The translations under genes were made by a program, and so were the position numbers. From an uncultured Bacteroides sp. (GTDB lineage Bacteria; Bacteroidota; Bacteroidia; Bacteroidales; Bacteroidaceae), in the NCBI GenBank assembly GCA_900544075.1, contig UQTJ01000008.1, positions 39,623 through 103,622 on the forward strand: 64,000 nt of DNA, in the 5' to 3' direction. The notes beneath the pieces were generated by a model. The model was not told where the DNA came from and made no database searches. It was given only the letters and a program-made list of their open reading frames with translations. The stretch's first letter is position 1; every line of letters begins with the position of its first letter. Of this stretch, positions 53,301-60,618 are shown one piece after another.

Positions 53301-54992
53301 GGCTTTCATATCAATTCCAGAGAAAGAATATCCGGCATACTCAAAATTGGAAACTCCTGCCTTTATATTCATCCTTGTGTCCGGCGAGAATATGTCAAAT
53401 CCTTTTGACTTCGTCGATTTGAAAATTCCTTCTGCCGAAAGCGATGCCGTCACCCTGAACAGTGAATCGGTTGGTAAGAAGTTATGTATATTCAGTTCCT
53501 TTAGCTCCATTTCGGCAAAGAAGGATTGGCTTTGCCGATTTGACAATTGGCTTTGCCGATTTAACAATTCTGTATCAGGTATAAATCCGGCGTTTATCTC
53601 AGCCTGTCCATCACCCTGCGAGAGAGCCAATGCCGCCATCAGACTGTCGTTCCTCATGTCTGCACTGCCCTTTATGGCCATGTCTGCAGGTACTACCGCA
53701 GCCCCCATCAGCGACTGTGCAAACCTCATGTCCGGGAAAATTCCATCCATATCAAGATGTGCCGCCATCTTTGTACTGTCAGTCACATCGTTCAGATATC
53801 CTTCTGCCGTCAGACATACATGTCCGTCTATCTCCGCGCTGACTCCCGTTATTCTCATTCTGTTCAGGCTGCCGTCCACACCCGCACGTATCCGCACAGG
53901 TTCTGCCGGAAAGTCCTTTCTAAAGTCTTCAGGCATACCCGTCACGAAACGGAACAAATCGTTCTTGCCTATATCAGCCATTATCCTGGCCGAGATACTG
54001 CCGTCATTGTTTATCTGCGATATGTTCCACCCCGCACCGGCCTGTACCGAGAGATAAGAATCAGTGGTCCTCAGCTCCAGCCCCGATACGTCAATCCGTT
54101 CGTCATTGGCCGTCACCACCCCTCCGCCGGATATGATTTCCAGTCCGGAGCGTTCTTTCATTCTGAGCTCCTTTATTTCTGCCTTTATCTCATTTCCACA
54201 ATAATATATAGAGTCCAGACCAATATTCAGTCCGGCTATGGCGATGTGTGACGGATCAAACCCTTCCGTCGGCTGTCCGCTTCCTGACGCATAACCGGCT
54301 GACGAGTTCCTGATTCTGAACTTTTGTATAGAATATGCCTCTTTCCGCAGGTCAACAAGACCTTCCGTTAGTGCGGCTGAACCTATATTTACTCCCATAT
54401 TCATACTGTCAAGAGGCATACTGAGGTTTATTGCTACATTTTCCAGATTAGCCTTTTGCAGCATAAACTTCCAGTATAACGGTTCGCCGGCAGTAGTGTC
54501 TGCTGCAGCCGTGTCCGCTATACATATGTCCATATGCGTATCTTTAAGAATAAATGAGTTTATAGTAGCGGTTTCAGGAGATAATGCAACCCCGTGTGAT
54601 TCAAGATATAACTCTCCAAGTTCGCCTTTAAGAGCCAGTCCTTCTATCATGTTCATGGTGTTCAGACTGATTTCCTTTAGACTGAAGGCATCTATTTCCA
54701 CCTGTTTCCTGAACAATGGCTTCATCTGAACCTTCAGGGTTATTTTTCCCGCACTGAGCAGAGTGTCTTTTTCCTGTACAGCTGAAACATTGTGTATATT
54801 CAGATTAAGGGGGAACGACAGCGATATCCTGCCTACGCTTATATCCATACCTGCTGCAGCTGAAGCCGCAGAAGCTGCTTTCCTGACTATGAACTCCTGC
54901 ACAGGGGGGATATATATTAAAATTGATATTATTATAAATAGGGCGAAAGGAATAGATATTATTATTCCGCACCATTTTAAAACTTTCTTCAT
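50334..54992 (-). CDS. tamB: TamB-like translocation/assembly module protein
   Basis: Very large periplasm-spanning protein of the AsmA/TamB (bridge-like lipid transfer) class, thought to move phospholipids to, or help assemble proteins in, the outer membrane. 1552 residues: an N-terminal membrane anchor (about 8-30, GIIISIPFALFIIISILIYI), a long repetitive beta-rich body, and a C-terminal DUF490 domain (about 1150-1500) with the NPYVIDGSIDFADMSNM-type repeats and EYRLDNSGTRYVKLF. It is read before the TamA-like gene. The last residues, NNEPKVSEANN, are translated from a dispersed repeat. GC content falls from the 3' to the 5' end of the gene. Confidence 0.9.
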   Translation of the reverse strand: MKKVLKWCGIIISIPFALFIIISILIYIPPVQEFIVRKAASAASAAAGMDISVGRISLSFPLNLNIHNVSAVQEKDTLLSAGKITLKVQMKPLFRKQVEIDAFSLKEISLNTMNMIEGLALKGELGELYLESHGVALSPETATINSFILKDTHMDICIADTAAADTTAGEPLYWKFMLQKANLENVAINLSMPLDSMNMGVNIGSAALTEGLVDLRKEAYSIQKFRIRNSSAGYASGSGQPTEGFDPSHIAIAGLNIGLDSIYYCGNEIKAEIKELRMKERSGLEIISGGGVVTANDERIDVSGLELRTTDSYLSVQAGAGWNISQINNDGSISARIMADIGKNDLFRFVTGMPEDFRKDFPAEPVRIRAGVDGSLNRMRITGVSAEIDGHVCLTAEGYLNDVTDSTKMAAHLDMDGIFPDMRFAQSLMGAAVVPADMAIKGSADMRNDSLMAALALSQGDGQAEINAGFIPDTELLNRQSQLSNRQSQSFFAEMELKELNIHNFLPTDSLFRVTASLSAEGIFKSTKSKGFDIFSPDTRMNIKAGVSNFEYAGYSFSGIDMKARLANGKTNVAFNINDNMMEIGSILDADISSNNIMAKMRTDIKRLDLHSLGLVAQPLKIAQAIDIDARTDMQNRHQAKVAINNIRFSTDKKTFKTKDLNFGVSMTEDSLRSYINSGDMTMLLRTTGGIDKVTDRLTKISTLAAKQWESRTLNLDTLRALLPETSFRLFAGDDNPFVNTLEMSGIGFSKLYASLNTSSANGINSSAYLYGLHTDSLHLDTITFRAIQDTTGIILTGGVKANHTDRQEAFGISLDGGIFNGNARMMVKYDNAQNETGALIGMEAVLRDKGISLHMLPEAPILVYRKFQLNKDNYIFLSDKGRIHADMKLYDERGTGLQIYSVPDSTSLQDITVSVNRIDIGEFKRIIPYMPPVEGVVSAEAHYVQQKENMFMTALETDISRLAYSGKPLGNWTMSGVYLPMENSGHHVDGYITRNGSTLAEINGQYRAAASDEEKDRISAHMQLMRFPLDIAGAFVPEDMARLKGYAGGEITVEGPTDSPVINGRLATDSVNVFIPMASVNLRLEDKPITVTNNKLVFDKYSIFSRGKNPYVIDGSIDFADMSNMRMDLKMTARNFEVFNAKKNRTSMVYGKMYIDLNTTIKGTPDAISVRGGANILGSSDFTYVLRESPLTVEDRLAETVTFVNFADTAAARRKPLEEMRPGGIDMLVNLHIDQAVQCKVDINESGSNYMRVEGGGDLAFQYTPDGNMLLNGRYSLMSGEMKYEMPVIPLKTFKIREGSYIEWTGNVMDPRLNIQAYERMRTSVTQEGQAARMVGFDVGVSITNRLSNLGFAFTIDAPEDGSMQNELAAMSASQKNKAAVTMLVTGMYISDSSTAKLDANSALNSYLQGQINNIAGNALKTIDLSVGMETTNATETGDQRTDYNFQFAKRFWNNRVRVVIGGKISTGNAAVRDESFIDNISLEYRLDNSGTRYVKLFHDKKYANVLEGEVTETGAGIVLKKKVSRIRDLFIFQRKKKKINNEPKVSEANN

Positions 54993-55083
54993 GTTTGTGT
55001 TTCTTTATGATTGCGAATATACAAAAAAATAATTATTGTTGAATATAATTTGTTCAAGAAGTATATGATTAATAATAAATGTT

Positions 55084-55091
55084 TATCTTTG
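55084..55091 (+). promoter_or_regulatory. -7 element upstream of the nucleotidyltransferase gene
   Basis: TATCTTTG, a perfect Bacteroidetes -7 octamer, 29 bases before the start codon. No TTTG at -33 spacing. Confidence 0.6.
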
Positions 55092-55119
55092 CATAGTTAC
55101 TAACTTTTAAATATAGCTT

Positions 55120-56025
55120 ATGAAACCAACATTATTTGTATTGGCAGCCGGTATGGGAAGTCGTTACGGCGGCCTTAAACAGCTTGACGGAGTAGGGCCT
55201 AGCGGTGAAACAATCATGGATTATTCTATTTATGATGCTATTCGCGGCGGATTCGGTAAAATAGTTTTTGTTATCCGTAAAGATTTTGAGGATGATTTTC
55301 GTAAGATTGTTTTAAGTAAATATGAAAACCATATCCCGGTAGAAGTAGTATTCCAGGCTTTGGATAATCTTCCGGCAGGATATACATGTCCTGAAGGCCG
55401 TGTAAAACCATGGGGTACTAACCATGCTGTTCTTATGGGTAAGGATGTTATTAAGGAACCATTTGCAGTAATCAATGCTGACGACTTCTATGGAAGAGAC
55501 AGTTTCGCCGTTCTTGGCAAATATCTTTCAGAACTTCCTGAAGGTTCAAAGAACGACTATTGTATGGTAGGTTTCCGTATCGGTAACACTTTGTCAGAAA
55601 GTGGTTCTGTTGCACGTGGTGTTTGTTCAGCTAATGCAGAAGGTAATCTTGCTACAGTGGTAGAACGTACTGAAATAATGCGTGTCGATGGTGTCGTAAG
55701 TTACAAAGACGAAAACGGTGAATGGGTAGGTCTTGATGATAATACGCCTGTTTCTATGAATATGTGGGGCTTTACTCCTGATTATTTCAAATACTCTGAA
55801 GATTATTTTACTGAATTCCTCGATGCGAACAAGGAAAATCTTAAGGCTGAATACTTCATACCATTGATGGTTAATAAACTAATCAATGAAAAGACTGTTA
55901 ATGTAAAGGTACTTGATACTACATCTAAATGGTTCGGCGTTACTTATGCGGCAGACCGCCCAAGTGTAGTTGAAAAACTTCAGGCATTGGTTGATGCTGG
56001 TGAATATCCTTCTAAATTGTTCTGA
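55120..56025 (+). CDS. Sugar-nucleotidyltransferase-like protein
   Basis: A 301-residue cytosolic member of the NTP-transferase (GT-A-like) superfamily, with LAAGMGSRYGGLKQLDGVG (about 8-26, the nucleotide-binding signature) and the metal-binding VINADDFYG (about 119-127). Similar proteins activate sugar-1-phosphates; the exact substrate cannot be read from the sequence. It stands alone with its own -7 element and a strong terminator, without sugar-pathway neighbours. Codons are AT-rich and resemble highly expressed genes. Confidence 0.8.
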   Translation: MKPTLFVLAAGMGSRYGGLKQLDGVGPSGETIMDYSIYDAIRGGFGKIVFVIRKDFEDDFRKIVLSKYENHIPVEVVFQALDNLPAGYTCPEGRVKPWGTNHAVLMGKDVIKEPFAVINADDFYGRDSFAVLGKYLSELPEGSKNDYCMVGFRIGNTLSESGSVARGVCSANAEGNLATVVERTEIMRVDGVVSYKDENGEWVGLDDNTPVSMNMWGFTPDYFKYSEDYFTEFLDANKENLKAEYFIPLMVNKLINEKTVNVKVLDTTSKWFGVTYAADRPSVVEKLQALVDAGEYPSKLF

Positions 56026-56053
56026 TAAACAGTTTTACAGTATAAATAAAAAG

Positions 56054-56085
56054 CGGATTACCCCGAAAGAGGTAATCCGTTTTTT
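56054..56085 (+). terminator. Rho-independent terminator after the nucleotidyltransferase gene
   Basis: CGGATTACC (56054-56062) and GGTAATCCG (56071-56079) with an 8-base loop and six Ts, about 30 bases past the stop. Textbook form. Confidence 0.92.
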
Positions 56086-56189
56086 ATTTATAGGATTTGC
56101 AGAATTTTATTTCTAAATGAAAAGTAAAAATATAAATGTTATTTTCAGATGGTTATTTTAAACAGCGTTTACTTTGATATTATTATGAA

Positions 56190-57653
56190 TTAAAACTTTA
56201 GAATATACCCATCTGCATCCTTAAATGCGTTACATTGTTCGAGATACTTACGTGTGGACTCGAAATCATCTCCTTGGATTTTAGCACTGAATTGTCTTAC
56301 TCGAGAAATTGCTCTGATTAGGATACTCGGATCGTTTCTACGAGTCAATCTACGAAGAGCATTAAGATAATCCTCTCTGAATACAGTTGGAATGATAATT
56401 TTTGACTGTTCAGCAGCTACCAATTCTGCATTCATCATAATTCTGGAAATACGGCCATTCCCATCAGCAAAGGGATGTATCTCACTAATCATAAAAAGCA
56501 TGAAGATGGATTTTGCAAAGGCGTTATCCAATGCCTGATAATATTCAAAACCTTTTCTGAGTGTTCCTCTAACGAGTGTACAGTCCACAAAATGGGTGTC
56601 ACCTGCATGATTGTTCTGCATTTTGAACATGCCGGGATTTTTGTCAGGACGAGCGGCCATCATTACACGATGTCTGTCTTGAAGAATATCTATCAGTTCA
56701 TCTGATGTCGAAGGTACTCGTTTCATCTCTCTGCGGCTTGCCACAATTTGAAATGTTCCAAGGACATCATGGGAGTCTGCATTGCGTGCCGGTAGTGGCT
56801 GACCTGTTTCGATTATCTTTTTTGCGTCCTCGATTTCAAACTCTGTACCTTCAATATAATTGGAAAAGTAACTTTCAAAAAAGGCAAAATTTCGGAAAGC
56901 AGATGTCTCGACGTTGGGTTCATCAATAATTTCAAAGGGTTGGTTATGCAATGCTTCAAACAGGATTCCAAGGAGCTTGACACGCTCGGCATCAAATGGT
57001 TCACCGCTTGCTCTGGCCACTGCACCTGAAGATGTTAATACTGAAATAGGCCTTGTCAGCAATAATGCTCCAATGATAGAATTTAGTATGTTGAATTCTT
57101 CTTCCATACCAAGCTCATGTGAACATTCTCTTGCCCTATCCCTGAAATCGTTAAGTCCTTTTTCTCCATTAACTTGAAGATGTCTTTCCAAGTAGCTTTC
57201 TATATCTGCACGTGGTAAACATTTAGAAACACCACTTCGGACACGACTTATCTGTAAATTCTCTAATGTTCTTCGTTCAGCACTTGATATATACAAATTC
57301 TCTATGAAAGGCATGTCACGTTTACCACCACCTGTTCCTTCAATCAAATGAACCTTTAAGCCTGGAAGTTTTACATTCTTTGTATAATTGTAAGTGAGAT
57401 AAATATCTCCTTCTTCGGTTGGTTTTAACTCAAAAGCACTTCTATGACTAATTACAGCATGAGGAAATAAGAAGCCTAATATACGAAAAACATTACGTTT
57501 AACTATTTCATCCAACGAATCGTTCATGTTTGTGGTATATACCTTTGATGTAATCTTACGAATAATACCTTCATTGACCATTTTCTTCCTTTGGCTTTCA
57601 CTCATATCTATGCCTGCAAAAAGAACCTCCGATATATTAAGTGCTATACTCAT
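56190..57653 (-). CDS. Fic-domain protein with N-terminal AbiEi-like winged-helix region
   Basis: Predicted AMP-transferase (or other Fic-type nucleotidyl modification) of a protein target. 487 residues. The Fic core carries a perfect HxFx(D/E)GNGRxxR motif, HPFADGNGRISR, from His393. An inhibitory (S/T)xxxE(G/N) motif, SNYIEG (Ser264-Gly269), precedes the core, making it a self-inhibited class II Fic protein. Residues about 1-125 look like the AbiEi antitoxin/regulator fold: a winged-helix-like start (SESQRKKMVNEGIIRKI), HAVISHRSAFE and SSAERRTLENL. Its own -7 element and paired repeats lie upstream. Function unknown; toxin-antitoxin or phage defence are possibilities only. Confidence 0.85.
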   Translation of the reverse strand: MSIALNISEVLFAGIDMSESQRKKMVNEGIIRKITSKVYTTNMNDSLDEIVKRNVFRILGFLFPHAVISHRSAFELKPTEEGDIYLTYNYTKNVKLPGLKVHLIEGTGGGKRDMPFIENLYISSAERRTLENLQISRVRSGVSKCLPRADIESYLERHLQVNGEKGLNDFRDRARECSHELGMEEEFNILNSIIGALLLTRPISVLTSSGAVARASGEPFDAERVKLLGILFEALHNQPFEIIDEPNVETSAFRNFAFFESYFSNYIEGTEFEIEDAKKIIETGQPLPARNADSHDVLGTFQIVASRREMKRVPSTSDELIDILQDRHRVMMAARPDKNPGMFKMQNNHAGDTHFVDCTLVRGTLRKGFEYYQALDNAFAKSIFMLFMISEIHPFADGNGRISRIMMNAELVAAEQSKIIIPTVFREDYLNALRRLTRRNDPSILIRAISRVRQFSAKIQGDDFESTRKYLEQCNAFKDADGYILKF

Positions 57654-57680
57654 ATGTTTAATTAAATAGATGTTTTGTTA

Positions 57681-57688
57681 CAAAAGTA
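57681..57688 (-). promoter_or_regulatory. -7 element upstream of the Fic gene
   Basis: Minus-strand TACTTTTG matches TAnnTTTG, 28 bases upstream of the Fic start. No perfect -33 TTTG. Confidence 0.55.
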
Positions 57689-57719
57689 GTAAATAATATA
57701 GTCAATAAAAGTAATTTAG

Positions 57720-57765
57720 ACCATTTTTAGTATGATAAGAGGCCTTTTACAACCATTTTTAGTAT
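57720..57765. repeat. Paired 14-bp direct repeat upstream of the Fic gene
   Basis: ACCATTTTTAGTAT occurs at 57720-57733 and again at 57752-57765, 32 bases apart and unbroken. It lies about 35-80 bases upstream of the -7 element, where an operator or activator site would be. A candidate binding site for the protein's own winged-helix region. Confidence 0.65.
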
Positions 57766-57788
57766 TTTAAGGGCTTAAGTATATAAAT

Positions 57789-57830
57789 AATGCCCCATCA
57801 TTCTCAAATTGAGACTGATAGGGCTATTAT
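57789..57830 (-). terminator. Inverted-repeat terminator after the choloylglycine hydrolase gene
   Basis: ATAATGCCCCATCATTCTCAA and TTGAGACTGATAGGGCTATTAT-class arms pair with a few mismatches; the core is TTGAGA/TCTCAA and GGGC/GCCC. Positioned 30 bases beyond the stop at 57861. On the minus strand it runs into ATTATTTATA. Confidence 0.6.
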
Positions 57831-57860
57831 ATGTAGAAAACTTAAAAATTAAGTCTATAT

Positions 57861-58943
57861 TTATTTCACTTTGATATTGAACACCGGCTGCTGTTTCTGG
57901 GTATCCATCGGTACGGCACGGTATTTCACTTTGCTGAAATCTATATCCTTCAGGTCTATGCTTCTTATGGCACTGTTGTACATCGTTCGGAAGTAAATCT
58001 TCAGATTGTTCATGTCTGTAGCAGAAGTCCATTGTGTGGCACTTGGGATATTTACCGGAACCTGGCCGCGTGCGAATTCTATACCTACGGGAATATCAAA
58101 ATTGTTCAGAATCTGAAAACCTTGCAGTACGGTTTCTTCAGATGTTTCCTGTACAGGTGCTGTAGCCTGATAGAATGCAGCTCTAACAAATCGTGACGGA
58201 GGAGTTACATCACCCGGAATACCAAGAAATCCGCTACCGGCTCCGAACTGTGAAAGCTCTGTCTCACCAAGTTTCTGAGAAGGTGCAGAACCGGGGAAGA
58301 GATTTACATAATTGTTCAGATTTGTCATCTGCCATTTGAAGTCAGGTGAGTTAGTCAATACTCCCAACTCGTTTTCATAGAAAACTGGCTTGCCGTCTAT
58401 AATCTCTAAAACGATTTGTCTTCCTGTAGTATCCGCAAACCTCCAGTGCACTGTTGAGGCTCTCGGATCTATTGCAATAACGTGAATCTTGCTTATTGCA
58501 TCTTTCACATCTTTCACAGTGGCACATTCTCCGAGAATCCAAGAAACCAATTGCAGGTCGGCAATGCTCTCTTCCTTGTTTGCCGCATTATAATCTTCAT
58601 ACTTGCCATATTTAGGGAAGTAGAAGAGTCCGGCTGACAGCCCTTTCTCGTTAAGTCCTTCGGCTATAAACTCCTTTTGCTCCACAGCCAATCCCACATA
58701 CCCGTATTTTGCGGTAAATCTCATTCCGTCAATACCTCCCGGAACATATGATTGTGCAGTATATCCCCTTGGAACTATAACGTACTGGCTGTTGAGGTCG
58801 CTTCCTCCCCATTCGATGGTTCTCGCAAGGATTTTAGTGCTGTCTTTTGCTGTCAGAGTTATTCCTGTGCAGGCATTTGCATTGTTCGTGCCTGCTGCAA
58901 TCATTGCAGTTGCAAGGCACATCGTAAGAATTTGTTTTTTCAT
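57861..58943 (-). CDS. Choloylglycine hydrolase family (linear amide C-N hydrolase), exported
   Basis: Ntn-hydrolase of the bile-salt hydrolase / penicillin V acylase family. 360 residues: a signal peptide (about 1-24, ending NANA) is followed directly by Cys25 in ACTGITL, which becomes the N-terminal nucleophile once the signal is cut. The next conserved stretch reads ARTIEWGG: the arginine is kept, while the Asp of the classic bile-salt hydrolase NxDW motif is Glu. Exported, so it acts in the periplasm. The substrate (conjugated bile acid, N-acyl homoserine lactone or other amide) cannot be decided here. Alone, with its own terminator. Confidence 0.88.
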   Translation of the reverse strand: MKKQILTMCLATAMIAAGTNNANACTGITLTAKDSTKILARTIEWGGSDLNSQYVIVPRGYTAQSYVPGGIDGMRFTAKYGYVGLAVEQKEFIAEGLNEKGLSAGLFYFPKYGKYEDYNAANKEESIADLQLVSWILGECATVKDVKDAISKIHVIAIDPRASTVHWRFADTTGRQIVLEIIDGKPVFYENELGVLTNSPDFKWQMTNLNNYVNLFPGSAPSQKLGETELSQFGAGSGFLGIPGDVTPPSRFVRAAFYQATAPVQETSEETVLQGFQILNNFDIPVGIEFARGQVPVNIPSATQWTSATDMNNLKIYFRTMYNSAIRSIDLKDIDFSKVKYRAVPMDTQKQQPVFNIKVK

Positions 58944-59062
58944 AAACCAAGAATGTCTTTATCTTTAATCTTAAAAACAACAGAAGTGATACTTTTGTTG
59001 CTTATATCCTCAAATTTAAAGACTTTGTTGATAAAAATCAAACATTTTTTATAAAAAACATC

Positions 59063-60346
59063 TTAGTCCAGCATCTTTCCCTTTTTATTTTTCCAGAATA
59101 CAATATGCTTAGGGCTTCCAATGACTTGCGAAGTGTATATACCTGTATGCCCGGAAAACATGTATGCCGTTACACAGGCTATTCCTATATATACAGCTGC
59201 ATCTGCTCCGAACAGCTCGATTCCCATAAGCGTGCAGGCAATAGGAGTGTTGGTTGCTCCGGCAAAAACGGCCACGAAACCTATTCCGGCGAGGAATGAT
59301 ACGTGCAGTGGCAGTATTGCAGACAATGCGCTTCCCAATGTCGCACCGACGAAGAATAGGGGAGTGACCTCACCGCCTTTGAATCCTACTCCGATAGTGA
59401 ATGTAGTAAGAAGAATTTTCAGCAGAAAGTCATACCACATCTGTACCTCACTGAATGATGCTACTATGGTAGGGACACCAAGACCGATATATTTGGTTGT
59501 TCCCAACAGATAAACACTCAGTGCGATGAAAATACCTCCTATGAAAGGACGCAAAGGAGAGTATGATATATACTTTTTTGCCAGACCTCCCCAAATCTCA
59601 ATGAACCGTGAGAAAGTCATAGCAGCAATTCCGAAAAGAATACTTGCCGCAAGAACCAACAGTAATGTCTGTATGTTTATGTCCGGAGTCTGGCTGATGC
59701 AGTAATGAGTGTGGGCTATTCCCCATGCGTGGCAGGTCAGGTTGGCGAAAAAAGCCGAAAGGAAAACAGGTAGTATGGCGTCGTATCTCAGTCTTCCCAC
59801 TATGATGACCTCAAGAGCGAAAACGGCACCTGCAAGCGGAGTTCCGAAGATAGATGCAAATCCCGCACCTATACCTATCTGAATCATAATCTTCCTGTCG
59901 TAAGGATGCATTCTGAACAGACGGGACATGAAATCGGCTATTGCTCCTCCCATTTGCACACCTGTACCTTCACGTCCGGCAGAACCTCCGAACAGATGTG
60001 TCAGCACCGTACCTATATAAACCAACGGAGCCATCTTGAACGGGATGATGTTTCTTGAAGAACGTATCTCTTCTATCAGAAAATTATTACCCTTGGCCGC
60101 TGTACCTGCCAGATAGTGATACATAAGTCCTATAGCCAGACCGCCCAACGGAAGAAATGCTATTATCCAAAAATTATTTTCACGATAGTCTGTTGCCCAG
60201 TTTAGTGATGCCAACAGTAATGCCGATGCCGAGCCAATCAATGCACCGGCTACTGCCCCTATTACAGTCCATTTCAGCAGATACCATAATATAGGCAGCT
60301 GTTCCGTTTTATTTCCAATCTTAGTAATGTCTTTGTCAAGTCTCAT
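59063..60346 (-). CDS. CLC-family anion antiporter, fluoride (CLC-F) type by motif
   Basis: Membrane antiporter, probably exporting fluoride in exchange for protons. 427 residues from the chosen ATG (MRLDKDITKIG), about ten or more membrane helices. The selectivity segment that reads GSGIP in chloride CLCs here reads GNNFL (about 86-90), as in the CLC-F subgroup; GGSAGREGTGVQMG and GFKGGEVTPLFFVG are the other conserved motifs. An ATG ten codons earlier (60376) is in frame, but it falls inside the TAACTTTG -7 element at 60374-60381. No fluoride riboswitch is visible upstream. Chloride transport remains possible. Confidence 0.82.
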   Translation of the reverse strand: MRLDKDITKIGNKTEQLPILWYLLKWTVIGAVAGALIGSASALLLASLNWATDYRENNFWIIAFLPLGGLAIGLMYHYLAGTAAKGNNFLIEEIRSSRNIIPFKMAPLVYIGTVLTHLFGGSAGREGTGVQMGGAIADFMSRLFRMHPYDRKIMIQIGIGAGFASIFGTPLAGAVFALEVIIVGRLRYDAILPVFLSAFFANLTCHAWGIAHTHYCISQTPDINIQTLLLVLAASILFGIAAMTFSRFIEIWGGLAKKYISYSPLRPFIGGIFIALSVYLLGTTKYIGLGVPTIVASFSEVQMWYDFLLKILLTTFTIGVGFKGGEVTPLFFVGATLGSALSAILPLHVSFLAGIGFVAVFAGATNTPIACTLMGIELFGADAAVYIGIACVTAYMFSGHTGIYTSQVIGSPKHIVFWKNKKGKMLD

Positions 60347-60373
60347 CTTTTTTGCGAAAATCAAATTGTGGTG

Positions 60374-60381
60374 CAAAGTTA
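60374..60381 (-). promoter_or_regulatory. -7 element upstream of the CLC gene
   Basis: Minus-strand TAACTTTG. It overlaps the earlier in-frame ATG at 60376 and so favours the start at 60346. Confidence 0.6.
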
Positions 60382-60389
60382 ATTCAAAT

Positions 60390-60414
60390 GAACCAAAGGT
60401 CAGCGAAGATAATT
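60390..60414. repeat. Isolated dispersed-motif copy
   Basis: GAACCAAAGGTCAGCGAAGA, then TAATT: one copy of the 25-bp motif seen at 36-50 kb, here without long AT-rich arms, beside the CLC promoter. Confidence 0.7.
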
Positions 60415-60441
60415 ATTTATCCACCATTCGCAATAAGATGA

Positions 60442-60618
60442 TTATTCATTACCCTTCAGATTCTTTACAAAATCAGTAGGCAGTATGCCGAATTGCTTCT
60501 GGAAGCATTTTGCAAAATACGATGATGAACTGAATCCTACTATATAAGTTATTTCAGAAATTCTGTATTTGCCTTCCGCCAACAGCTTTGCGGCAGTTTT
60601 CAGCCAGATAAAATGGTA
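60442..60618 (-). pseudogene. C-terminal remnant of an AraC-type regulator, probably a hybrid two-component system protein
   Basis: About 55 codons carry the second helix-turn-helix of an AraC domain: LKTAAKLLAEGKYRISEI, then VGFSSSSYFAKCFQKQFG and LPTDFVKN. Wording and the short tail match Bacteroides hybrid two-component system regulators of polysaccharide loci. Everything N-terminal is gone: the frame runs into a transposase remnant near 60615. An ATG at 60678 lies in the foreign part and would not give a sensible protein. Dead gene, left by an insertion or deletion. Confidence 0.8.

Noticed and set aside
60347..60441. Fluoride riboswitch upstream of the CLC gene
   Set aside because: The leader after the -7 element is under 30 bases and no riboswitch-like core was found.
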